In this document: positions 35,469 through 42,875 of the stretch, one piece after another
Numbering within the stretch: the first letter of the stretch is position 1
Layout of the letters: each line of letters opens with the position of its first letter
Source of the DNA: JAJZOM01 sp046703545
GTDB taxonomy: Archaea > Thermoplasmatota > Thermoplasmata > Thermoplasmatales > Thermoplasmataceae
Direction: 5' to 3'
Assembly (NCBI GenBank): GCA_046703545.1
Contig: JBJKSX010000053.1
Location: 1-64,000 of the forward strand
Length of the DNA: 64,000 nucleotides
Program-made: the position numbers and the translations under genes
Notes under the pieces: model-generated
The model's database searches: none
Told to the model about the DNA's origin: nothing
The model's input: the letters and a program-made list of their open reading frames with translations, nothing else

Positions 35469-36515
35469 GTGTTGGCAGGAAAAAAAGGTGGTGCCCGCAA
35501 GAGGGCTCTGCAAATTATTCGGGATTCTGGTTCCAGGGGAATTGGACAAAAGGATCTGGAGAAGGCTCTGGGGATTTCCAAGTCGTACTGTTCCGAAGTG
35601 GTTGCGGGGCTGAACAGTGATGGACTCATAGTGAAGGCTGGAAGGAAGGGAATTGGTTCCACCATTTACATTCTTGAATTTTACCCGGGAAAATTGGAGG
35701 GCATCTTCAGGGCAGGGCTGCTGAAATCTTCCGAATATATTCCTTCCATGGCATTTCTCATGGACTCTGCAGCTTCCATTGGGTCAAGGGTGGTCTTCAG
35801 GTTCTACGACAGCACAATGGAACTGATAGGGGATTTGAAAGCGGGTTCTCTGGAATTTGCCCTTGCCCCCACCAATGCTCTTATCCTTTCCGCACTGCTT
35901 TCCTCAGACTTGAAAATACATTCAGGCCTTTCCTCGGGAGGTTCAGGAATCATATATTCAAAGGAATGGCGCAAAGACGCACTCCTGAGCACAGAAGTCT
36001 CCACCATGATCTCAATGAGCATACACGCCCCGGACAGTGAAACTCCTGAGGAGATAGAGACATTTTCTGACCCGGAGAAGGGCCTGGCAAAATTCGTTGA
36101 CGAGAAGTACAGGGCCATCGCAATATGGGAACCTTACCTGAGCGCCTTCAGGAAGGATTTCTCTCCTGAAAAAGTGGTGAAATATGAAAGCATTATGGAC
36201 CGGTTTCCCTGCTGTTCGCTTGTCACCACAAGGCCATTCTGGTTGCGAAACGGGGAAAGCTTTGGTCAAAGGATGCAGGATTTCTTGGACGGAACAGTAA
36301 CAGGGTTTGAAAATGGCGGGTCGATTGATAAAGCTGTGGAGATAGTTTCCGAGGCCCTGAAAATGAAACCTGAACTCATAAGGGAAAGCATGGGGTCCTA
36401 TGATTTTTTAAGCCGGAAGATCAGCAGAAAAATGCTGGCTTCCTTGGGAATATCTCTGTCCATGAGGCAGGAGAAACAGATATTTGCTTCAGGCCTCATC
36501 ATTTATGATAGATGA
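35469..36515 (+). CDS. Winged-helix regulator fused to an NMT1/SsuA-type substrate-binding fold
   Basis: Residues about 8-75 are a winged helix (RALQIIRDSGSRGIGQKDLE, LGISKSYCSEVVAGLNSDGLI, GIGSTIYIL wing). Residues about 85-330 look like a type-2 periplasmic binding protein of the NitT/TauT/ThiY group: the domain-1 pattern GDLKAGSLEFALAPTNA, GLSSGGSGIIYS, and AIAIWEPYLSAF, the 'WEPY' hallmark of that group. There is no signal peptide or membrane helix, so it acts inside the cell, probably as a ligand-controlled transcription factor. The GTG start is preceded by only a weak TATA-like element. Its 3' end overlaps pheT (opposite strand) by 27 bp. Ligand unknown; pyrimidine/thiamine precursors, sulfonates or bicarbonate are family candidates. 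Confidence 0.72.
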   Translation: MLAGKKGGARKRALQIIRDSGSRGIGQKDLEKALGISKSYCSEVVAGLNSDGLIVKAGRKGIGSTIYILEFYPGKLEGIFRAGLLKSSEYIPSMAFLMDSAASIGSRVVFRFYDSTMELIGDLKAGSLEFALAPTNALILSALLSSDLKIHSGLSSGGSGIIYSKEWRKDALLSTEVSTMISMSIHAPDSETPEEIETFSDPEKGLAKFVDEKYRAIAIWEPYLSAFRKDFSPEKVVKYESIMDRFPCCSLVTTRPFWLRNGESFGQRMQDFLDGTVTGFENGGSIDKAVEIVSEALKMKPELIRESMGSYDFLSRKISRKMLASLGISLSMRQEKQIFASGLIIYDR

Positions 36516-38111
36516 CAGTTCGGTTATATTTATTTCAAGAAGAGAAACTGGGTTCTTGAGTTCGAATGCCTCGAGTGCAGTTGGGTGGACTTCCCCTATA
36601 ATTCCAATGTCCCTTCCATTGACAAGCACATTTCCGCACCTGCCCTCAACCAGCATTTCGAGCTTTGCAGGCTTTACGTATAGATTCTGGACTCCAAGCC
36701 TTACTGTCAAGGCATCCAGGACCTGCTTTATGCCGGAATACCCTGATTTTGAGTCTGCCCTCACGATACAAAGGCTGGAATGCTGCTCCGCGTCCTTCAG
36801 TACCTCCCCTATTTCGAACAGGTTCTGAGGGAGGTTGCGCCTCTTGTTGATGCGAAGGAAGTCCAGAGCGCCTAAAGAAAGCCTGTCTCTGACCACACTG
36901 AAATCAAGGCTCTTGGGGTTCTGCACCTCAAGGCCACCTTTGTACTCAACATTCCCGAAGAATTTTCTTGATGTGACCACGTAACTCATTATTTCCTGAT
37001 GCCCGAGCCCAACCATCACTTCCCTCAGCAGGTTCTGGAAAGATTTGTGTTTGACCTCATCCCCGATCAGGTTCAATTGTGGGCGGCTTGGAACTATATT
37101 GTCATAGCCGAATCCTTTGGCAATATCCTCGATAACATCCGCTGGCCCCATAACGTCTCCCCTGTTTCCAGGGATCGCAACATTGTATGTGCCCTTTCCA
37201 ACGCTGCATCCGTATCCCATTCTCTCCAGTATCGCCTTCACTTCCTTGGGAGGGATGTCTGTGCCGGTGAGTTCTCTGACGTCGTCTGACGAAATGCCCA
37301 TGATCCTGCCATCGAATTTCATCGACTCTGAAAGGTCGTTGAAATTGGAAAGGGATATTTTGTAGCCCAGGTCGAAGAAGAAATATGCCAGCTGGTAAAA
37401 TGAGTCCCTCAGGGCCTTCAGGTCCGTTCCGGTCACATCGATGAAGAATGAGCTGGTTTCAGGGGATACAGCCGTGGTGTTGCCGTTTATGACGGGGGGC
37501 ATGGAAAGCACATGGTGCCTGTTGTCCTCAATAATTGGAACTTCATCTTCAGAGGGGATTAGATGGGCATACTGCCTCCCCTTTGGGTGTTTGGCCAGTA
37601 TTGACATTGCAGTTCCACTGACTTCCCCGTCGTAGGTTGTAAATGAAACCTTGTCTGAATCATATGCCTTATAGTGTATTGGGCCCTGCAGCCCCTTGGT
37701 GTCATGAATTCCTATGGAGACTTTCGAACGGTCTTTTCCCGTTGATGCATGAATCCTTTCCTGGTAATCGATGAGATCCCTGAAATGCTCTCCTATCTGC
37801 CTGCCCTGGCAGCAGAAGCCCACAGTGTACGGGCGAAGTTTCCTGACATCTTCATGTATTATGAAATCTAGGCTGTTGCTTCCATATGAGAGTGGTTTCC
37901 ACGAACTCTTGCCGTCATAGACTTCCATGGATTTGTGCAATGATGTGAAAGAAAAAAGATCGGGCCTGTCTGGATTGAATTCAACTTTAACTTCCTGGCC
38001 CTCTTCTTCAAGGGTGTACCCGATTATTCCGGAATAGCGGTCAAGCCTTGAAACAAAATCATTTCCGTAGAGTTTGGATAGCACAGACCGGGATTCCTTG
38101 ATCACAACCAT
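36489..38111 (-). CDS. pheT: Phenylalanyl-tRNA synthetase beta subunit
   Basis: At 540 residues the protein has archaeal PheT size. It shows the B3/B4 editing domain in the middle (FIIHEDVRKLRPYTVGF, GIHDTKGLQGPIHYKAYD), the B5 domain (FDGRIMGISSDDVRELTGTDIPPKEVKAILERMGY) with metal/acid residues in DVMGPADVIEDIAKGFGYDN, and the catalytic-like module at the end. It pairs with PheS, which is not in this window. TTTATAAA about 25 bp upstream indicates a leaderless transcript. Confidence 0.95.
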   Translation of the reverse strand: MVVIKESRSVLSKLYGNDFVSRLDRYSGIIGYTLEEEGQEVKVEFNPDRPDLFSFTSLHKSMEVYDGKSSWKPLSYGSNSLDFIIHEDVRKLRPYTVGFCCQGRQIGEHFRDLIDYQERIHASTGKDRSKVSIGIHDTKGLQGPIHYKAYDSDKVSFTTYDGEVSGTAMSILAKHPKGRQYAHLIPSEDEVPIIEDNRHHVLSMPPVINGNTTAVSPETSSFFIDVTGTDLKALRDSFYQLAYFFFDLGYKISLSNFNDLSESMKFDGRIMGISSDDVRELTGTDIPPKEVKAILERMGYGCSVGKGTYNVAIPGNRGDVMGPADVIEDIAKGFGYDNIVPSRPQLNLIGDEVKHKSFQNLLREVMVGLGHQEIMSYVVTSRKFFGNVEYKGGLEVQNPKSLDFSVVRDRLSLGALDFLRINKRRNLPQNLFEIGEVLKDAEQHSSLCIVRADSKSGYSGIKQVLDALTVRLGVQNLYVKPAKLEMLVEGRCGNVLVNGRDIGIIGEVHPTALEAFELKNPVSLLEINITELSSIINDEA

Positions 38112-38191
38112 TTAACCCATAATCCATGCAACTTTTATAAAGATGTTATTGGGCAGTGGCTCACTGCAGCATAAAGAACGGAACGCAGAGC

Positions 38192-38524
38192 CTATTTGGC
38201 ATTCTCTTCCTTGGAGATCTCCCTGATTTCCTTGTTTATTTTGTTAAGGGTGTAATCCCGCAGGATCACGCGGATGAGATCATCCAGTGAAATCGCCGAG
38301 CCCTGGTCAAGTTCTGTTTCCAGCTCTGAAATCATCTTCTTTGGCAAAACCAGGTCAATCTTGGACGTTGGCCCTTTTCTGTAGTTCCTTTCTATGAATT
38401 CATCTATGGCCCTTCTGACTATGTCAGATACGGTCTCGTACTGGAAATTTTCCACCAGCTCCTCAAGCTGCCCCATTGTCTCCTTCGAAAGTCTTACTGT
38501 GATTCTGTATGGAACTGACAACAT
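38192..38524 (-). CDS. Tandem ribbon-helix-helix transcriptional regulator
   Basis: The 110-residue protein has two RHH-like units: YRITVRLSKETMGQLEELVE with YETVSDIVRRAIDEFIERNY, and KIDLVLPKKMISELETELD with SLDDLIRVILRDY. A protein with two such units could bind DNA as a monomer or a dimer. I chose the ATG at 38524, 4-5 nt after an AAGGTGA Shine-Dalgarno; a GTG two codons upstream lies within that site. The TATA-like TTTATATTT near 38607-38616 implies a leader of about 60 nt that contains an inverted repeat (38559-38591), perhaps its own operator. Confidence 0.78.
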   Translation of the reverse strand: MLSVPYRITVRLSKETMGQLEELVENFQYETVSDIVRRAIDEFIERNYRKGPTSKIDLVLPKKMISELETELDQGSAISLDDLIRVILRDYTLNKINKEIREISKEENAK

Positions 38525-38558
38525 TTTCACCTTATGAACTGGGATGAATTGACTGACA

Positions 38559-38591
38559 TCAGACAGTACGATTCATCATACATTCGTCTGA
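38559..38591. promoter_or_regulatory. Inverted repeat in the leader of the RHH gene
   Basis: TCAGAC at 38559-38564 and GTCTGA at 38586-38591 are perfect inverted arms 21 bp apart, between the TATA-like box and the Shine-Dalgarno site of the RHH gene. It could be an autoregulatory site; short arms make chance possible. Confidence 0.3.
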
Positions 38592-38764
38592 CAAATTGAT
38601 GCGCAAATATAAACTTTGTTGGTTTAAATCTTCCCGAAATATTTCTCCAAACTTCACCTGAGGCCCCGTTTTGCGGAGTGTGGAACTGACTAACCATGAA
38701 AATTGCCGAACTGAAGGCGCAGCTCAATGGTCAATCTTAAATTACAGCCTATCAATTCAGGGCC

Positions 38765-39283
38765 ATGGCAATCACCGTTGGAAAGAATTGCTTCATAGCC
38801 AATACTGCAGTGCTGATTGGAAATGTGACCATTGGAGACAACGTTGCCATATTTGACCATACTGTGCTTAGGGGCGACATGAACAGCATAACCGTCGGAG
38901 ACTACTCAAATATCCAGGATAATGTAACGGTTCATACTGACATAGATAATCCGGCCGTTATTGGGAAAAATGTCTCAGTGGGGCACAATGCCATTGTGCA
39001 TGGCGCTACCCTGGGGGACGAGATCATTGTGGGAATGGGGGCCATTGTGATGAACGGTGCCAGAATCTCGTCAGGATCTGTAGTGGCCGCAGGCACTGTA
39101 GTGACCCAGGGAACCGAAGTCCCCGAGAATTCTCTAATTGCGGGAGTGCCGGGAAAGGTCAAGAGAGAAAGCGACCCGGGCTTGAGGGAATATGCAAGGG
39201 CAAATGCGCAATCATATGGCGTTCTGAGGGAGAAGCACCTCAAGGGCGACTTTCCACGGAAAACCGGTTCAGATTTTCCCTGA
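38765..39283 (+). CDS. Gamma-carbonic-anhydrase-like hexapeptide-repeat protein
   Basis: The 172-residue protein is a left-handed beta-helix built of hexapeptide repeats (VTIGDNVAIF, ITVGDYSNI, VIGKNVSVG, TLGDEIIVG). It has the zinc-site histidines of the gamma-CA/YrdA/CaiE family (H57, H74, H79), the RGD segment at 36-38 and Q51 of NIQD. Members form trimers; some are carbonic anhydrases, others bind metals without proven activity. The start ATG is in a GCCATGG context with no clear Shine-Dalgarno site. Confidence 0.88.
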   Translation: MAITVGKNCFIANTAVLIGNVTIGDNVAIFDHTVLRGDMNSITVGDYSNIQDNVTVHTDIDNPAVIGKNVSVGHNAIVHGATLGDEIIVGMGAIVMNGARISSGSVVAAGTVVTQGTEVPENSLIAGVPGKVKRESDPGLREYARANAQSYGVLREKHLKGDFPRKTGSDFP

Positions 39284-39339
39284 GAGAAACCACCTACATA
39301 GGGCCATACAGTGTTCCATACATATTTCCTTACATCACC

Positions 39340-39401
39340 ATAAATATACTTCTATGCAAAAAAGCGATATTAGTCATTTCAGCCATCGGATGGTTGAGGT
39401 G
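39340..39401 (+). promoter_or_regulatory. Archaellum operon promoter, leader palindrome and ribosome-binding site
   Basis: ATAAATATA at 39340-39348 is a good TATA box; transcription should begin near 39370, leaving a leader of about 35 nt. The leader holds a perfect palindrome CCATCGGATGG (39383-39393) directly followed by the Shine-Dalgarno GAGGTG (39396-39401), 4 nt before the arlB ATG. The palindrome could hide the ribosome site or bind a regulator. Confidence 0.5.
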
Positions 39402-39405
39402 TCTA

Positions 39406-40113
39406 ATGAATAGAACACTATATAGAGGAGTAAAAAAACTCCAGAGAGCATTCAGCCTTAAGGCCAATAAGGCTGAGACAGGAATCGGTACCCTGATTAT
39501 ATTTATAGCCATGGTACTGGTGGCAGCAGTTGCCGCAACTGTGCTTATACACACAGCTGGCAATCTGCAGCAGAAAGCGACTAGCACAGGAACACAGACC
39601 ACACAGCAGGTCTCATCTGGCCTCTCGGTGTCATCCGTTTGGGGACTGGACCAGGCAACACCAACAGAATCTGGAAACATAACCTGGCTCGCTATCTACG
39701 TTACACCTAACGCAGGCAGCAGCGGAATAAACCTGAACCAGACCACAGTGCAGCTTGTATACAATGGTGTATCTGCATCACTGACATACAACGCAACAGC
39801 TAGCGGATTCCACAAGTTGACCTCAGGAACCAGCAACGTGTTTGCTTCAGCAAACCTCGCAGGAGCTAACTCAACGAAGTTCGCAGTGCTCGACCTTAAG
39901 GACCCGTCATCATCAATGACACAGAACTACCCGGTCATAACCAACGGTGGGGAAGCAGTCATTCTCGTTAACGTGACAGCAGTCTTTGCAGGATCCGGCA
40001 TAACGCAGAACTCACAGGTTTCTGGCCAGGTCTCACCACAGGTCGGATCACCAGGAGTAATCCAGTTCTACGCACCGTTTGCTTACACGCAGGAAGTAAT
40101 GCAGCTCCAGTAA
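39406..40113 (+). CDS. arlB: Archaellin (archaeal flagellin)
   Basis: I start at the ATG at 39406, 4 nt after GAGGTG, rather than at the frame opening at 39394. The 235-residue protein begins with a basic class III signal peptide ending KANKA, followed by ETGIGTLIIFIAMVLVAAVA, the conserved hydrophobic helix that packs in the filament core; the prepilin peptidase ArlK/FlaK should cut before ETGIG. The rest is the beta-rich outer domain with several N-X-S/T sequons. It is the only archaellin gene here and the first gene of the arl operon. Confidence 0.95.
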   Translation: MNRTLYRGVKKLQRAFSLKANKAETGIGTLIIFIAMVLVAAVAATVLIHTAGNLQQKATSTGTQTTQQVSSGLSVSSVWGLDQATPTESGNITWLAIYVTPNAGSSGINLNQTTVQLVYNGVSASLTYNATASGFHKLTSGTSNVFASANLAGANSTKFAVLDLKDPSSSMTQNYPVITNGGEAVILVNVTAVFAGSGITQNSQVSGQVSPQVGSPGVIQFYAPFAYTQEVMQLQ

Positions 40114-40148
40114 GCTGCTTACTTTCTCCTATTTGAACAGTGATCACT

Positions 40149-40637
40149 ATGGGTCTCTTAGATAATATAAAGGGCTTAGGAAAAAAGAAAAAAGAGACCA
40201 CAGTCAACGTACCCCAACCGAACGCACCAATTGAACCACCAATCAGCAATCAACAGTCACAGGGAATGGACAGTAAATTCATAGATGGTGTCAATCAAAG
40301 AATCGGCGCGGTTGAAAATGAAATCAGTAAACTGAACGTGTCAATGGAGACCGCAAAGAGGAACATATCTGAAATAAAGGATGACCTTGAATCACTGAAG
40401 GAGAATGTTAAAATGGTAGTATCATTATATGAAATGGTATCGAAGAAATTCAATCCATTTATGGACATCACCCCGGAGGAGATCAAGGAAGTCACTGACG
40501 AGCTCAGGGAGAACATAAGGAGCCTCGAGCTGCTCGTGCAATATGCAATGGGCGATCTGAGGGAACTTTATGGGACACCTGACATAGACGATGTGCTTTC
40601 AGATTTGGAACACCAGGAGGATGCAAATGATCAATGA
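40149..40637 (+). CDS. arlC: Archaellum protein ArlC (FlaC)
   Basis: The frame is open from a GTG at 40140, but GTGATC there looks like a Shine-Dalgarno site, so I take the ATG at 40149 (162 residues). A Lys-rich, Pro-rich N-terminal stretch is followed by a coiled coil (about 45-95) and the typical MVVSLYEMVSKKFNPFMD motif. ArlC with ArlD/E forms the cytosolic ring linking the motor to chemotaxis signals in Euryarchaeota. It overlaps arlD/E by 11 bp. Confidence 0.85.
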   Translation: MGLLDNIKGLGKKKKETTVNVPQPNAPIEPPISNQQSQGMDSKFIDGVNQRIGAVENEISKLNVSMETAKRNISEIKDDLESLKENVKMVVSLYEMVSKKFNPFMDITPEEIKEVTDELRENIRSLELLVQYAMGDLRELYGTPDIDDVLSDLEHQEDANDQ

Positions 40638-41325
40638 TGCACTGAAGAGTTTTCTGCAGACCAAAATGGACTCTGCAGATAAAACGATCCCAAAGTTTGT
40701 ACTGGAAGAGCTTCGGCAGAAGATACTGAACTCACCAACGAAATTCTCAAAATCGGACATAGAAGCCCTCTTTAACAACCTAGAACAAAGATACAGTGAA
40801 AGCAAAGAGAACTCTCTTCTGGGAAAGGTGGACAACCTTTTCAAGGAGATTTCCAACGTAGAAAAGATGCTATCCGGAGACGGATCGAAGAAGAAGAGTC
40901 CCAATGAACCAGAAGCAACGGAAACCCCGCCGGTTCAGGCAAGATACCCCTGGAAGGCCCACAGAAAAGCCAAGCTGGAAACGCTTGGTGATGACGTAGT
41001 CTCTCTGATGGTGGCCCTGCGCTGGCTGGAATTCCTTCTGGACAACTATGGGCCTGAGAACACCATGGATGTACTGGACTACTACGAGAGCATAGGCTGG
41101 ATATCCCAGTCTGTGAAGGAGCAGATGATCAAGTTCACCAAAATGACGGGCCTGATCAGCGCAGTCCAGGAGTACAAGGTGAAACCATCTATCCAGGACC
41201 ACATTGTGACCATGCTCTTCATCGAGAAACTCAACGGTGGCGAGATTACCAGAGATCTGATCGAAGCGCTCGAGAGAGACTTCAGAATGTTGAAGAAGGG
41301 AGTCGACGAATTATATGGGATTTAG
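40627..41325 (+). CDS. arlD: Archaellum protein ArlD/E (FlaD/E)
   Basis: The ATG at 40627 follows GGAGG by 6-7 nt and overlaps the arlC stop, giving 232 residues. The C-terminal half has the FlaD/E domain: YPWKAHRKAKLETLGDDVVSLMVALRWLEFLLDNYGPENTMDVLDYYESIGWIS. The N-terminal half is helical. A single D/E protein here stands for the two found in some methanogens. Its stop overlaps the arlF start by 11 bp. Confidence 0.88.
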   Translation: MINDALKSFLQTKMDSADKTIPKFVLEELRQKILNSPTKFSKSDIEALFNNLEQRYSESKENSLLGKVDNLFKEISNVEKMLSGDGSKKKSPNEPEATETPPVQARYPWKAHRKAKLETLGDDVVSLMVALRWLEFLLDNYGPENTMDVLDYYESIGWISQSVKEQMIKFTKMTGLISAVQEYKVKPSIQDHIVTMLFIEKLNGGEITRDLIEALERDFRMLKKGVDELYGI

Positions 41326-41737
41326 TTACGTTATAGCTGTGGCAGTATTGCTAAGCTCTTCCCTTATTTTTTTCGGAATGGTATACTCCGACTTCGTGCA
41401 CGCGGATGCTCAGCTGAAAGGAGCACAGGACCAATTCAACCAGAACAATTACGATTACTTGAATTCACAGGTATCCCTTGATGGGTACAACTACACCCAG
41501 ACGGGGTCCAACTTCACAGTAACGATGAACGTTACAAACACAGGGAGTGTCACCCTGGACATGAATGGCACAAACGTGTTGCTTAACGGTACGCTGGTTA
41601 ACTTCACGTATTCCACCCAATATCTGTTCCCGCTTGGGAATGACAGCCTGACATTCAATGTCAGCGGGGCTGGAAACTACAGTGTAAACATGGTATTCGA
41701 CACAGGATACCAGAAATATGCAAAGGTGACAGTATAA
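41315..41737 (+). CDS. arlF: Archaellum stator protein ArlF (FlaF)
   Basis: The 140-residue protein has one N-terminal membrane helix (about 3-24) followed by a beta-sandwich domain with several N-X-S/T sequons outside the membrane. ArlF binds the S-layer and, with ArlG, anchors the motor. Thermoplasma-type cells lack a typical S-layer, so its partner here may be a glycocalyx component (inference). Coupled to arlD/E by overlap and followed without a gap by arlG. Confidence 0.82.
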   Translation: MGFSYVIAVAVLLSSSLIFFGMVYSDFVHADAQLKGAQDQFNQNNYDYLNSQVSLDGYNYTQTGSNFTVTMNVTNTGSVTLDMNGTNVLLNGTLVNFTYSTQYLFPLGNDSLTFNVSGAGNYSVNMVFDTGYQKYAKVTV

Positions 41738-42184
41738 ATGGGATCATTGGCAACATCTGAAATGATATTCTTCATAGCCACACTGGTGCTCAGTGTGTCA
41801 GTAGTGGGAGTGCTGGGAGGCCAGACCGCCCACCTGACCATGGGCATGGAGAATTCCGCTAAAGGGACATCCAGCCTGATACAGACTGATTTCCAGATCA
41901 TAAACGATCCGAGCCATGTCCCGTACAACAATGGATACGTGTTCTACATAAAAAACACAGGCGAGAACAGCATAGTGTTCACCAACAGTTCGGTCAGCGT
42001 CCTGATAAACGGGACTCTGATGACAGGCAGCCTGCTCAACGTCATATCTCCCGGCAATTCGGGGCAGATATTGCCAAGCCAGGTTGGTGAACTGGTTGTG
42101 AACACCACCATAGGGTCAGGCTACAACCAGATAACGGTTACCCTGTCAAATGGCCTGAGCAAGAACATGGAGTTCCAGGTTTAA
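41738..42184 (+). CDS. arlG: Archaellum stator protein ArlG (FlaG)
   Basis: The 148-residue protein has the FlaG pattern: TSEMIFFIATLVLSVSVVGVL as a membrane helix, then SSLIQTDFQIINDPSHVPY and FYIKNTGENS in an extracytoplasmic beta domain. It forms a filament capped by ArlF in the stator. It begins directly after the arlF stop codon. Confidence 0.85.
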   Translation: MGSLATSEMIFFIATLVLSVSVVGVLGGQTAHLTMGMENSAKGTSSLIQTDFQIINDPSHVPYNNGYVFYIKNTGENSIVFTNSSVSVLINGTLMTGSLLNVISPGNSGQILPSQVGELVVNTTIGSGYNQITVTLSNGLSKNMEFQV

Positions 42185-42194
42185 GGGAGAGAAT

Positions 42195-42866
42195 ATGTAT
42201 CTGAACTTTTCCCTCGAGGGGGACGAACTGGACAGGAGAATGGGCGGCGGTCTGTACGTCGGCCAGGTGATTACCATAGAAGGAGGCAGCGGGGCAGGAA
42301 AAACACTCCTGTGTTTGAGATTAGCCTATGGTATGATAAAACATGGTACAACCATCGCCTATGTCTCCTCCCAGTTTCCCGTTAGGGAATTCATGAATGA
42401 GGCGGAATCGCTTGGTTACCCGATGATGAACGAGATCCTCTCGGACCAGATCTCATTCATCACTTCCGTCTTCCTGATGAGGAAAACCAAGAAGGCTAGG
42501 CTTGATGATCTGCTCAATCTGGAACAGATCAAGGAAAAGCAGGTCCTCATAATCGACTCCCTGAATCCGGAAATGTTCTCAGACTACGAGATTGGACAGT
42601 ATTTCAGCAGGCTCAGGAAATTCTCTGAAAACAGGATTGTAATAGTCACTGTCAATCCTGCAGATGTCAGCAAGACAGGTCTATCCACAATCCATGAGCT
42701 CTCCACAACAATAATCGGCCTCAACACCAAGGAAGTTGCAGGCGAGAGGAAGCACATGGTTGACCTGATGAAATTCCCGATGGCACACCAGAGCTTCCAG
42801 CAGGCCATTCCTTTCAGGATAGAGCCCGGAAGGGGACTCATAGTGGAAATATCAAGCGTATCATGA
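42195..42866 (+). CDS. arlH: Archaellum motor regulator ArlH (FlaH), RecA-like ATPase
   Basis: The 223-residue KaiC/RecA-like protein has Walker A GGSGAGKT at 30-37 and a Walker B-like VLIIDSLNP. ArlH binds ATP, forms a ring at the cytoplasmic side and controls assembly with ArlI and ArlJ. A GGGAGA site precedes the ATG. Confidence 0.92.
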   Translation: MYLNFSLEGDELDRRMGGGLYVGQVITIEGGSGAGKTLLCLRLAYGMIKHGTTIAYVSSQFPVREFMNEAESLGYPMMNEILSDQISFITSVFLMRKTKKARLDDLLNLEQIKEKQVLIIDSLNPEMFSDYEIGQYFSRLRKFSENRIVIVTVNPADVSKTGLSTIHELSTTIIGLNTKEVAGERKHMVDLMKFPMAHQSFQQAIPFRIEPGRGLIVEISSVS

Positions 42867-42875
42867 GGTAAAAGA

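Noticed and set aside
38605..38640. GGTTTAAATC stretch that resembles a tRNA T-loop
   Set aside because: No acceptor, D or anticodon stems pair around it; it is A+T-rich promoter sequence of the RHH gene.
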